The notes under the pieces are model-generated. The model was not told the DNA's origin. It saw nothing but the letters and a program-made list of their open reading frames with translations, and did no database searches. From Lota lota (taxonomy: Eukaryota; Chordata; Actinopteri; Gadiformes; Lotidae), in the NCBI GenBank assembly GCA_026745465.1, contig JACYXH010000783.1, positions 2,752,501 through 2,816,500 of the forward strand: a stretch of DNA of 64,000 bases. The letters run 5' to 3'. Shown in pieces: positions 31,181-42,448 of the stretch. Every line of letters begins with the position of its first letter. Position 1 is the first letter of the stretch. Position numbers and translations under genes: made by a program.

Positions 31181-31984
31181 TCCCTGGAGCGAAGCCTCTT
31201 CATCACGCCAAAGTGACGCTCTCTACCTCCTCACAAGGTCGCCCAGAGAGAAATGCTCTTGGATAACTTGTCACATAGCATCCCCCCCCACACACACACA
31301 CACACACTCTCACAGTCACTCACCCTCTCCTCCTCTTTCGTGAGGGTGTGTGTGTGTGTGTGCATTCAAGGTACACATAAAACCCACACTTGACATGAAG
31401 TTATCGCAGAGAGTTTGTCACTCTAAACTCTGCCCGCCAACGTTTTAACTGAACCAACGACCACATAATCTCAAGTAGACTACGCAAATAATATTAGGTT
31501 TGATTCACCCAAAGCCCATAGATCCATGATTGAAAGATAAAATCTAAGCAATGACAGTAATATCCTTTCCACTAATAAGCATTGGTTTACATGAGGCCAC
31601 CGATCAACGTATTATAGCTCACAGTCTCAACTCTCCACAAACAGACAGATGTTTTATTTGTATTTCTATCTTTTAATTACATTACGGTCCTGTACTTTCT
31701 GCTGTGAAACCCAGATCTCCCATCTGGGATTAATACAGTACTATATTTTCATAGATTGGAGAAGCTGGGAACGTATCTGCTTACGGGTCCTACTAGTAGG
31801 GAAAGTAATACATTTGGGCCACAACAGAGGGAACAGAGCCCCCCTATCACCCCCCCCCCCCCCATTTTTGTTTTTGGAAGACCTTTCCTCCCATTGTCAA
31901 GTCCTGGCCATCCCCTCACACACCAGCTGAGTGAATCCATACATTTTTAATCGGCCCTGACACCTTTCTCTCTCTCACTGTCCC

Positions 31985-31988
<4 letters not shown>

Positions 31989-32019
<31 letters not shown>
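31989..32019. repeat. (GT)n microsatellite
   Basis: GT array of about 31 bp. A CT-rich tract follows at 32147-32203, and a 14-base C run lies upstream at about 31850. Confidence 0.95.
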
Positions 32020-32020
<1 letters not shown>

Positions 32021-32508
32021 ACGTACACGTGCACAGACACCTCTGCTGTGCTGTTAAACCTCAAGGCTTCACCGTTTGTGTCAGACCGGATGGGAGGTGG
32101 ATGGGGGTGTCTGTCTGCCACGCGTGACCTTCAGCAACAGCCAATTTTCTCTCTCTATCTCTCTCTGTCTCTCCCTCTCTCCCTCTCTCCCTCTCTCTCT
32201 CTCCCCGTCTTTGCCGTCCAGGAAATATGTCAATGCGGGGTGGAGGGGGGAGAGAAGCATTTATGTGGTTGGGAGCACTTATGGTGCGTTTTATCAAAAT
32301 CTTCCCACCTCTTGTTGACAGCGGCCTCTTGTGAGCAGAGATCAATAGTGGCGCTCGTCGATAGAAACACTCTGTAAATATTTAGCAGCCTTGATTGAGG
32401 GGAAAAAAACAAGATTCACTTTGCAGAAGTACATGGCTTGGAATCCGGATTGTTCTGGAGACACAGCAGAACACAAAGAGAAGAACCATGTCAGTTGATG
32501 AGTTCCGA

Positions 32509-32711
32509 GGGGGCAGGATAGTCCAGCGGTGAGGGTGTTCTAGTACCTGCCGAAAGGTACTGGGTTCAATATCCACAAGTCTGTAGCTTAGGTGTCCTTG
32601 GGAAAGATTCCCTAACCCCGTTGTGCTCATACTGACATGCATCTTAACTCACTGTAGGTCTGTTTGGATCAAAGTGTCTGGTAAATGACTAACTACTAGT
32701 CAATAGTAAAG
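32509..32711 (+). mobile_element. tRNA-headed SINE copy, plus orientation
   Basis: It has the head 'gggggcaggatagtccagcg', then 'cgaaaggtactgggttcaat', a 'tgtccttgggaaagattccc' middle and the tail 'tttggatcaaagtgtctggt...caatagtaaag'. It is full length and abuts a second tail copy. Confidence 0.85.
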
Positions 32712-32717
32712 ATACAG

Positions 32718-32812
32718 CCTAACACCTACCTGCTTCTTAATGACATGTATCTGAATTCACTGTAATTCACTTTGGATAAAAGCATCTGCTATCGACGTCT
32801 AAATGGTAAATA
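32718..32812 (+). mobile_element. SINE 3' half, directly after a full copy
   Basis: It repeats 'cctaacacctacctgcttct', 'aatgacatgtatctgaattc' and 'ctttggataaaagcatctgc', ending 'aaatggtaaata'. It starts a few bases after the previous SINE ends, making a head-to-tail dimer with a missing second head. Confidence 0.8.
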
Positions 32813-33265
32813 ATGTTGTCTGGCTGTCAGAAATGGATGTGGTTTGGTGGTTTAACACATCTATGTTGTGCCTGCCAAGTCAACATATACCCCACACACA
32901 ATCACACACACAAACACCGACCTACACACACACATATTTATCAGTATGTCCATATGGAGATAAATGTAACTATCGCACCGTAAACACACCGTCGCCTCAC
33001 TCTCTCCATCTGCCTATATTTAGCTAACGTCGGGCAGTATAAAGGGCTGATAATTTATTTATAATGTTGATCAGTTAATTTGCAGCCAGATTTACGGATA
33101 CAATAACGCGCCTGTTTACGCCGTATTTATTTTACACGCTCGCACTCCAACGTGCGTGCGGGCGGCATAATGGAAGCCATTACTCTGGTGACCCGAAGAC
33201 TATTATAAGAGAGGGAGGGGAGGGGGATCGAACGATCCTGTAGCAGCCTTGTTTCAGTGTTGAAT

Positions 33266-33548
33266 TTCTCGCTCTCGCTCGCTCCCTCTCTCGCTCTCCT
33301 TTTGTCTTGCTCTCACTCTCGCTTTCTCTTGCTCTCGCTCTCGCTCGCTCTCTCTCTCTCGCTTTCTATCGCTCCCGCTCTCTCTCTCTCGCTCTCTCTC
33401 TCTTGCTCGCTCTCGCTCGCTCTCCCTCGCTCTCCTTCTCCTCCTCCTTTTGTCTCTCGCTTTCTCTCGCTCTTGCTTTCTCTCGCTCTCACTTTTGCTC
33501 TTGTTCTTGCTCTCGCTCTCTGTCTCTAGCTCTCTCTTGCTCTCCTTT

Positions 33549-33604
<56 letters not shown>

Positions 33605-33655
33605 TGTCTCTCTCTGTCTGTCACTATTCTTCTCTGTCTGTCTCTCTCTCTCCTG
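33266..33655. repeat. Long pyrimidine-rich CTCTCG tract
   Basis: About 390 bp of CTCT with frequent CTCG and CTTG variants. It yields Ser-Leu open frames in every + frame. Confidence 0.92.
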
Positions 33656-34316
33656 GTGTTTGAGGACAGTGAATTAGCCTCCTCTATGTCCAGCTGGGAT
33701 GGTTTCATAATGAACCCTTTGTGTTTGCACTCTTTCCTCATCGCTCTTGAAATGAATTGGATGCTCTCTTTCCCCCCCCCCCCAAGATAACTCCCTGCCT
33801 CTTCCCTTCACACCCTCCTGGACACACTCAGAGCCTTCTCCGTTATCGGCTGCTGCTGCTTTTAGTCTTATTGTTGCATCTTCTTCTTTCCACAATGCCG
33901 TGCGTCTTTCTTAACAACTCAGGTCCATGTCACAGCACCCCAGTTGCAGCCTGACACATAATGACACAATATGACACAAATTCATCAATACCTCTTGCCC
34001 ATTCTGTCCTATAAATGTACGTGTACCTGTACCTGTGTACTTATACCACTATACTGAAGCCAAGACATAGGCATTTCCTCTCTCTTCCTTCTTGCTTCCG
34101 CTCGCTCACCCTCCACTTGTGCTGCAAGTGTTTACCCCTCCTTGCAGCTGTTGTAATGCTGTGCAGATTTCCTTCTTGGTGGCTTCAGCTCTCATCTTTG
34201 AAGCCATCCACTCCACCCCACTTCCCTTTCCCTCGCTTGTTCTCAAAACGCTGGTTCTCTTACGCTCCCCCCCTTTTCTGGTGATGTTGGCGGATGAAAG
34301 GGAACCCTTTTTATGT

Positions 34317-34351
<35 letters not shown>

Positions 34352-34595
34352 TTGTAGGGGCCCCTATTGCCCTGGACACTTTTTTCTTCTCTTTCATTGG
34401 TCGGTCTCAGCAGCGTGTGATTGGTTGCATTGCAAGACGGCGAGCGCAGCAGGAGTGCCCTGGAGCTACAGGAGAAGAGAACCAGGATTCAAAAACCTTG
34501 TAAGAGAATATTTAGAGTGCATTAGTGTGCGTTACGGTGATGGTGAGGTGATGTGAGAACGTTCCACTCACAGTTTAATAACCCCCCGTTTCCTA

Positions 34596-34660
34596 TATAT
34601 TTGAATTCACTGTAAGTCGCTTTGGATAAAAACATCTGCCTAATGCCTAAATGGTAAATA
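34596..34660 (+). mobile_element. SINE tail fragment, plus orientation
   Basis: Only the tail remains: 'ttgaattcactgtaagtcgc' followed by 'tttggataaaaacatctgcc' and 'aaatggtaaata'. Confidence 0.7.
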
Positions 34661-34889
34661 TGATATAACACTGCGGATGAGGTTGCAGTCCATCAAGGCT
34701 TCTCAAGCAGCCGTCTTCCATCAGGGTGGACAAATTAAATGGATTGGATCGTTCGTGTCGATCGGGCATCAGTCTTTCAGCATCAAAACCTTTTTAAACA
34801 CTTTGGATGAGCGACGCAACCTCAGCCAAGGCGTTCGGCAGGCGGCCGCTCAAAGTGACCGCTGATCCAAACCCGTGCCCTCAATTCTC

Positions 34890-35110
34890 TCAGGATCACG
34901 CGTGATCTCCCGCACGGATGGGCTCCTCACGCGCGCCCCGGGGCCCCCGCGGTTAACCCGGTTTCGCTGGCTGTATTCCGAGCGATCGCCTCTGGCTTTG
35001 TCGACCGGTCGAGAGTTCTCTGGACAGGCAACAGAGCACGGCGGGCTAAGCGTGTGCTGGGGGGGGGGGGGGGGGGGGGCGCGCGCCTGTGCAATCGGAC
35101 CGAGTGGGAG
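34890..35110. promoter_or_regulatory. Isolated CpG-rich island, candidate promoter or 5' non-coding exon
   Basis: By my count about 26 CpG dinucleotides fall in about 220 bp, while the DNA on both sides is AT-rich and CpG-poor. It contains the perfect palindromes GATCACGCGTGATC (34894-34907) and TCGACCGGTCGA (35001-35012), plus GCGATCGC at 34982. A 21-base G run and a GCGCGCG string lie at 35059-35085. No protein family is recognisable in any frame. It lies about 13 kb upstream of the nrxn2 start codon, so an alpha-neurexin promoter or untranslated first exon is one explanation; a diverged GC-rich repeat is another. Confidence 0.4.
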
Positions 35111-36232
35111 AAGCCACTTCTGTAGGCCATGAGACATCTGTGCATTTAACACTAATACTTAATGTAGAGTTGTGTTTTGGTGTGGATTCAAATGAATCGT
35201 GACGGGTCACCACTCACATCCGCCTCAGTCCTTCATGCTGGCTTCATTTTCGGATTCTCCGTTTCACAAAGTTTTCACAGAATTCAACAAATGTGTTCAG
35301 TAATTGAATATACAATTGACAATAAACGCAGCGTATCCCATTTCTTCGGCTTCCAACACTCAAATAAACATCATTCCCATCCCTCCCATTATCACCTCAC
35401 TAATAAACACTAATGTACAAGCACAACAGAGATAATTACACACTATCAACAACATAAATAACAAAACAATGCTCCTTTTAACTAATTAGACGGTTCACCG
35501 GCTGCTGTTAAGGGGTCCCAACGTTCATCCTATTATGAGGCTCTGTGGGATCTCTATGGCGAAGAAGACCCAGCTTGCACAGCGGCCATTAGCCAACGTA
35601 GCGCAAAAACAAGCTAGTTTTCTGCTTGGTGTGTATAACCTGCGAGTGGTTTGTATCAATTAATGGTTAACGCAGGATTTAACTTCCTCAAAAGAAATAT
35701 AATTGAGTAATATGAAGATATTTACTACCCAGGTCAGGATGCAGGCAGTGGACTAGTTAATGCATCTACACATAACAATACAGGTGCTAGTACAAAGCTT
35801 GGCGATAGCATAGCATAGGCAACAGAGGAGATGAGGAAAGAAGGATTTGCACGCAATTCATCCAACATGTTATCAGACAGAGAAAGAATTAACATTGGAA
35901 ACTGCTTTGGCACTGTAAATCTGTATTTTCTATGCTAATAAAGCTCTCTAGAATTTATTTGAATTTAATTGAAAGAGTATTAAACAGAAATAAGAGCGAG
36001 ATGGAGGCAGAGAGAGAGAGAGAGAGAGCATCAGAGAAAAAAACAGAATCAGATCAGTTTGTTTGTGTTGATGTCTAAGTGCACATTTCCTTGCACATTT
36101 TACGTAACTCATTGTTTAACAGTGGTCTGGGCATTAGCTTATGCCATTGTGTTACCCAACACAACATACACGCAAACATACAGGAATCCATACCCTCACA
36201 CCCCCCCCCCCTCCCCCCACACACACAACATA

Positions 36233-36235
<3 letters not shown>
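35111..36235. other. AT-rich non-coding stretch; no gene recognised
   Basis: No exon, named repeat or hairpin of note, apart from a short GA run near 36010 and a 13-17 base C run near 36200. Confidence 0.6.

Positions 36236-36273
<38 letters not shown>
36236..36273. repeat. (CA)n microsatellite
   Basis: CA array of about 38 bp. Confidence 0.95.
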
Positions 36274-36275
<2 letters not shown>

Positions 36276-36439
36276 TCATCAGCAAACATAACCAACTCCA
36301 GACGCACACACACATGGCCCCCTCCATCACCGCTCGGTTTGGTTTATATGTGGAGTTCTTTGTCTGCTTTTTTTCCATCTCTTACGAGGTCATTTGTCTG
36401 TCGTGAAACACGCGTGCAGGCGCATGTCGTATCGATCTG

Positions 36440-36582
36440 TCCAGGCAGCGGCACAGGGTTTGATCCCCGGTGTCCGCGGTGTCTACTTGCCGGCCTCCTA
36501 TCTCTATGCTCCTAAATAAAACTATAGCTACATATTAGATTCACTGTCGATTTGGATGTTAGGTCTGCTAAATGACTTTGTC
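36440..36582 (+). mobile_element. Strongly diverged SINE copy, plus orientation
   Basis: The pieces 'cacagggtttgatccccggt', 'agattcactgtcgatttgga' and 'tctgctaaatgact' keep the order of head, body and tail, but the middle is decayed. Confidence 0.4.
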
Positions 36583-36734
36583 ATCAATTTTTTTGCTGTA
36601 ACATAATACAGCGGGCAGATGTATTGTGTTGTTGTTGATTCTGACTGCTATAGTAACTCAAAACAACTGTCCAGTTGTTTTTCTTGTGTAGTTGCTTCAC
36701 TTTGATATGTATGATTAAGTTGTTCTCAGCCTCG

Positions 36735-36787
36735 CTTGTACGTTGCTTTGGATAAAGTGTCTGCTCAATTACAACATGTAAATGTAT
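36735..36787 (+). mobile_element. SINE tail fragment, plus orientation
   Basis: It has 'cgttgctttggataaagtgt' followed by 'ctgctcaattac' and a short A/T tail. Confidence 0.55.
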
Positions 36788-36799
36788 CTTACTACACGC

Positions 36800-36832
36800 A
36801 TGCACACACACACACACAGGAACCTCCCCCCC

Positions 36833-36863
<31 letters not shown>

Positions 36864-36886
36864 ACACACAGGAACCTCCCCCACAC
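36800..36886. repeat. Duplicated CA / GGAACCTCCC module with a long C run
   Basis: A CA array followed by aggaacctccc occurs twice (ending near 36830 and 36885). The first copy leads into about 24 C bases. Confidence 0.85.
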
Positions 36887-37205
36887 ATCCATTGGGTGTC
36901 AGTTCCCTTCTTCCCCATTTCCTCTGGCTAACCTACTTCTGTCCACACGCACACACATCCACGTGCACTCTGTCCCCTTCTCCACACTCTCCATGTGCAT
37001 TAATGTGCGTGTTTGTGTATTTTTTAGCTGTGCTTGTTTGTGTGTGTATGTGCACGATGCTGTGTGTGTCAATTCAAGTTAAATACAATTTGTACATGGT
37101 TTTGTGAGTCTGCAAGCCACCCTATCCCAGCCATCAATTAGTTATGGTTAGATAGAGACACACGCAGGCACACACGAATGCACACACACAAGCGCACAAT
37201 AAGAA

Positions 37206-37222
37206 GGGGGGGGGGGGGGGGG
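37206..37222. repeat. Homopolymer G run, about 17 bases
   Basis: A short uninterrupted G run. Confidence 0.93.
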
Positions 37223-37539
37223 TGAGAGACTGAGATGGTAAATGCGATTGGGACTTAAGCATACTTACCTGATCGCAAAAGGTACGTACATGTTGATGAA
37301 TATACAAATGGGATTTGTTTTGGTTATATCCAAAAGCAACTTGTTTGGGTGACATCTTTCCTCCATTTCATCCGCTCCGCAACCAGATATTGTCGCTCTT
37401 TCTCATTCCTGGTTTATTCGTCGCTTAAGCCTTGCGCCATTAGCACGGGGTATGTTTGGAGACGACGACCCAAGGCGGGAAAAAAACATGACGCGTCATT
37501 ATTCGTTGAAACTCCATACGCTTTGATGGTTGGGGATGC

Positions 37540-37765
37540 GAGGGGGCGGCCATATTGCTGAAATCAATATGCCAGCGTAGCCGGGGGCCTCTGTGTGGGA
37601 ACGGAGTGGTCAATAATGAGCCCGGACAGAGCCTCCAGCAGCGCGGTGATATTAAAGTCATTGCTCACCTGAAGCAGTTACCAGGGGCCCGGCATGGGCT
37701 CTTAGCGGCCATTCTGCCACCTGTGAAAGTCGGCGGGCAGTGAACGGTAACCGCGGGGTGATGAG
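37540..37765. other. GC-richer, non-repetitive block, candidate conserved non-coding element
   Basis: The block stands out from the repeat-rich surroundings by even base composition, several CpG sites and CACCTG words near 37667 and 37720. It shows no convincing coding frame. Conservation could not be tested here. Confidence 0.25.
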
Positions 37766-38015
37766 TTTCCAGATGTCCCTCTCTGCGCTAATGTTCATGT
37801 TTTGGGCTTCTCTGGAAATGTTGCTGTTTTTCTAACTGAGCCTCGGCCGGAGTGTTCCAACGCCAGTAGCGTCTACAGATGGGCAGTATTGGTGGAGGTG
37901 GTAGCCGTGCTGGTTGGTGGCGGGAGGGGACTGCTGGTCATGGGGGTACTAGTCAGCGTTGGTGACAGAGGCGATTGTGGTGATGGAGGGTTCTTTTGTA
38001 TTATTTGTTCAGGAA

Positions 38016-38054
38016 TTTAGTCTTCAGATTCGATATTCGAATTTGAAGACTAAA
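38016..38054. other. Near-perfect 18-bp hairpin
   Basis: Left arm tttagtcttcagattcga (38016-38033) and right arm tcgaatttgaagactaaa (38037-38054) are complementary except for one position, which would be a G-U pair in + strand RNA. The loop is three bases. Confidence 0.85.
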
Positions 38055-38589
38055 ACGCAGCAACTGTCTGGGGCATTTTCTTCGGAATAGTTATTTATAT
38101 TACTCAAGGACAGCCGCCTCAGCCTCACGACACGTATTCAACCTGGAGCCTCCGTCATCATCTCCATCATACCTTGCTCAATGGTTAGGTTCGATTTGAA
38201 TCATCGTCAACAGTCAAATGTCATTATCCATTATCTACCAGGTGTGTTAACACTTCCTTGTTGCCTTGTTGATAACTCGATTTATACCAATATGTCAAGT
38301 TTTTCAATAACCACCATTTTTTGAAAAGTGAAATAAAAGCTCAGCATTTTATTGAATCAACAGTCTCTGGGGGTTTCGAGGCAGAATTGTATTAGGAGAG
38401 GTGTTGTCTGGAGTGATGACAACTGAAATCAATATGGTGGTGTCAGTAAACGAGACTTTGTTTTCAACTGTTTATACCTTCCAGTTTAGTCGAATCGTTC
38501 CTCCAATTCAATTGAGTATGCAAGGTTTATGTCGTGAATATTTCTGCATTCATTGGATATTGATGGATTAAACAACACTTTTCTATTAA

Positions 38590-38742
38590 ATAATGAGTCA
38601 TTTACCAGACCCTTTTGGCTTCAGATACTTGTCATAAAGGAGCGTCTTGCTCTAGAGGGCCTACAGGTAGACAGCGGACATTGGGGATCAAACCCAGAAC
38701 CTTTTAGCTGGGAGTTGAACACACAAACCCACTAGACCACCC
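38590..38742 (-). mobile_element. SINE copy, minus orientation, internally shortened
   Basis: It has the reversed tail 'gagtcatttaccagaccctt', then 'tgtcataaaggagcgtcttg', and a reversed head 'ggggatcaaacccagaacct' with 'agctgggagttgaacacac'. The body between tail and head is shorter than in other copies. Confidence 0.75.
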
Positions 38743-40424
38743 TTATAATCCTGGCTCTCCTGACTAGCCATAAAAGGGAGTCGAAACGCAATTCTAAATT
38801 TGACATTTGAGTTAAAGGAGGAAAACCTTATGCATTGTTATTTAACTTGTGGCAATAATTACGACCTGATCTCGCACAATTGATGACATTGACAACAACT
38901 GTATCCGTGTTGATTGGTAAAAGTGACAAACATTATTTTCCCGCATTGTGATTTAGGCAAATTATTTTATAAAAAACTACAATTCACCCTGAATACCACT
39001 TATTTATTTTGACTTCATGTGCATCTGTGTACAACAAGACACAGTGGAGCAGTGTGTGTAAGCTCCGGAAATTGGAACGTATAAATTCAATCTTGACCAA
39101 CCGATGATTGTGATTAGCATTTCCTTTTCCACCAATTGAAAAGAAAACATTTCAGTCAATGTTATTTTAATAGACTGTGTTGTCCCTCAGCTACTTAAGT
39201 CTGCCAAGTCTCTTTTTTTATTCCATTGGCAGAGAGCTAAGTCGTTACCGGACATCGTAATGTTCTCTTCCAAAAATGATTACTTTTTGATGCGACCAAG
39301 CATCCGCATACACATCAACACTGGTGGCTTGTGGGTATGGGGGGTGGGCTCAAGATATCTACCCCCCGTCTAACTGACAGACCAGCCTCTCTTATAATGG
39401 CCAGTGGTAAATGGCTTTTGAAAGTGTATTTAGGATGGTAATTGACTGTCATTTTACATCTGAAATGTTGTTTGTGGCGTTTCTCTATTGCCCATCTCCT
39501 TCCTTTATTCCTCGCTCCTGCTCTGTTAGTTGCATTCTAGTTTATTTGATTGTTGTGTGTGTCTGTGTGTGTTTGTGAGTAAGTGTGTGTGTGTGTGTGT
39601 GTCAGCATGTCTTTACAAGCAGAACAATGGCTTTCTTGCACTATTATTTACACTGTGATTACACACAAAAAACAAGCAAATCGGTCCGAATTCATTTGGT
39701 TTTCAAACAGCCCTCTTGACGCAGTGCTGGAGCCCACCTGTAGCCCATGCATGCAGGTTGTGTGCGTGCACGTCTGCGTGCATGTCCCTCCAACCCGGCT
39801 CCTTACTTCGCTTCACCTCCAATTGTAATTGCAAGCTGGAGCGCTCTGAAAAACAAACTCTTATGTACCTGTTGAAGAATCTCTACTACAACACACCCAC
39901 CTGGGCTCTTTCTTTCTCTTTATCCTTCATTCCTGCTATCTATCTTGATTCCACTCATTATCTTCAACTCATTATTTCTCTCACTATTTTTCTCTCTTCT
40001 CTTTGCTCAATTTCTCGTTGTATATATCTATCCATCTGTTTTGCTCTAGCCATCTGTCTTTCCCTCAATCATTATCAACCTCTCTTTGTTTCTCTCTCTC
40101 CTTCTCCCCCTCTTTTTCCTCTCCCTTTATCCTGTGGATCACTTTCTCCATCTCTATTATCATCTAACACATTCTGTTTCTCTCTCTCCTCCGTCTCTTT
40201 CTCCTTCAATCATTCAATGATTCAATCATTATCAGCCTCTTTCTGATTCTTCCTCCATCGCTCTGTCTCCATTGCTTTTCCTCTCTCTTTGCCGTTCCCT
40301 GCTTGGCTGCAACTGAAAAGCAATTTCAATCTCCGTCCACTCAGAGAGCAGAAACAACCCATAGTCACATAATTGTGTCATGCGATTGCCTCAATTAAAC
40401 ACCAATGCACATATATGCAGAGGT
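38743..40424. other. Non-coding stretch; no gene recognised
   Basis: It is AT-rich to about 39500, with a short GT run at 39580-39602 and a CT-rich segment at about 39905-40270. Confidence 0.6.

Positions 40425-40472
<48 letters not shown>
40425..40472. repeat. (CA)n microsatellite
   Basis: CA array of about 48 bp. Confidence 0.97.
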
Positions 40473-40475
<3 letters not shown>

Positions 40476-40993
40476 TATATATACAATAGATGCCACACAC
40501 GGCATACAGACAAATTACACACCCACAAACTTTCACGCACACTGTTCTATGGCTCCCATTGCCAAAAAACAACTAGAGCAGAGTGAACCTGACTTTGACA
40601 GGTTCAAAGTCTCTTCTCCTCCGTACTCTCCTTCTATCTTCCCTTTTCTTTTTGAAATGACAATGACTGGCTGTGAAAAAGGGGATGTTCTACACTCTCT
40701 CTTCACGGCCGCTCCACAATGGGCTCCAGCACAGCCCTGTGGGTCCAGTGGGTGCTGCCTGGACACAGAGGGGTGTGTTTCCCCTTCAAGGATAGAATCG
40801 ACGGAGTAGACACAATGCCTTCGTCAAGACCAACGGGGTCAGGTGTGTATGGGGCGGCTGGCTCTCCCTGCTGCCGTGTTGGATCTACGGTTCTCCGTTT
40901 ACCTGCTTGGTGTTGGTGGGGAGGTGGGGAGGTGGTGGTGGGGAGGGAGAGAGAACAGAAGGAATGATAGCAAAAAGGAATTCTACGAAGGCT

Positions 40994-41330
40994 GAGGAAG
41001 GAAGGAAGGTGGGAGGGAAGAGAGGTGAGGAAGGTAGGGAGGGGAGAGAGGTGAGGGAGGTAGGGAGGGGAGAGAGGTGAGGAAGGTAGGGAGGGGAGAG
41101 AGGTGAGGGAGGTAGGGAGGGGAGAGAGGTGAGGAAGGTAGGGAGGGGAGAGAGGTGAGGGAGGTAGGAGGGTAGAGAGGTGAGGAAGGTAGGGAGGGGA
41201 GAGATGAGGAAGGTAGGAAGGGGAGAGAGGTGAGGAAGGTAGGGAGGGGAGAGAAGTAAGGAAGGTAGGGAGGGGAAAGAGGTGAGGCAGGTAGGGAGGG
41301 GAGAGAGGTGAGGGAGGTAGGGCGGTGGAG
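40994..41330. repeat. 26-bp purine-rich minisatellite with 52-bp higher-order order
   Basis: The unit is close to ggtagggaggggagagaggt followed by gagg. At the left end, units ending AA and GG alternate, giving a 52-bp higher-order unit. The right half is less regular. The minus strand stays open across the array, giving a Ser/Pro/Leu frame of about 305 codons that is a by-product. Confidence 0.9.
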
Positions 41331-41630
41331 TGGAAGTGCAAAAGAAGGAAGGGAGGATGGAAATCAGAGAGGGAGGGAGAAAGGCAGGGGAGAGAGAAGA
41401 AAGAAAGGAACGACAGCCCAAAGGAAGTCTGGAAAGGAGTGGGATTGAGGAATGAGCAATGAAGGGTAGTGGGAGGAAAGTATAAAGCTAGCTGCAGTGA
41501 TCTGCCAGCACTGAATGACACAAAGACGCGGGCATTATGTCTATTAGTCTCCAACCTCCTATCTTGTCTTGTTCTTTCTTGTTCTTCACATCCAAGTTTA
41601 TAACCTTCTCTACATGTCACTTTCTACAAA

Positions 41631-41632
<2 letters not shown>

Positions 41633-41679
<47 letters not shown>

Positions 41680-41716
41680 ACTCACTCACTCACTCACTCA
41701 CTCACTCACTCACTCA

Positions 41717-41762
<46 letters not shown>
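41633..41762. repeat. Compound (CT)n-(CACT)n-(CT)n array
   Basis: Two CT arrays flank a block of about ten CACT tetranucleotides. Confidence 0.95.
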
Positions 41763-41764
<2 letters not shown>

Positions 41765-42448
41765 GAAGGCCAGCTAGGCTGGTTAATTGGAACGACCGAG
41801 TCTCAGGGCGATCAGGGGCGAGCGAGACCAACCGCTCTTCCAGGCACAATATCTCCAGGCACAAGCCATATGCACGCCGCTGGACGGACACACCATACAC
41901 ATACATCCGCACAAACAACCGCCATAAACATCACAGAAATCCACCATGCACATGATATGGTCAAACGAAATACATTATGCATGAGTCAGTGCGCGTACCA
42001 TATCCATACAATGAATCGCACTGGCAAATAAGTATATATCGTGGCATTAAATATAATGTAGTGGGAAGGGTTTTCTACTCCCAGCTGAAAGGTACTGGCA
42101 GTATGGTGTGTAATCGTATGTGAAGATGTGGAAATGTTTCTCGTGATTAAAAAAAAGAGCTAATACTAAGTCCTTTGGTGGGAAATAAGAAGCCAGGGGT
42201 GGGAAATGAGAAGCAGACTGTTTGTTCGACCAAATCAGAGAGAGGAGAAGGCTAGTGGTTAGCCTGGTGTGTAGCTAGGCCCAGGGTTACAGACTTGTAA
42301 CACTTTCATGTTTGTTCGATTATGTTTGTCTTCATGTGAAGATGTAAGATCTGCCAAAGCATTTGAAATAAACAAGATAAAACGCAAGATCAACGCTTGC
42401 TCAAACCTTACTTGAACGCCTGTCCACGGTACCTTACGACTCTCATGC
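41763..42448. other. Non-coding stretch; no gene recognised
   Basis: A weak SINE-head-like string (ctcccagctgaaaggtactg) lies near 42078. Nothing else was identified. Confidence 0.5.

Noticed and set aside
40703-41620. 305-codon minus-strand frame rich in Ser/Pro/Leu
   Set aside because: It is a translation of the 26-bp purine minisatellite and carries no domain.
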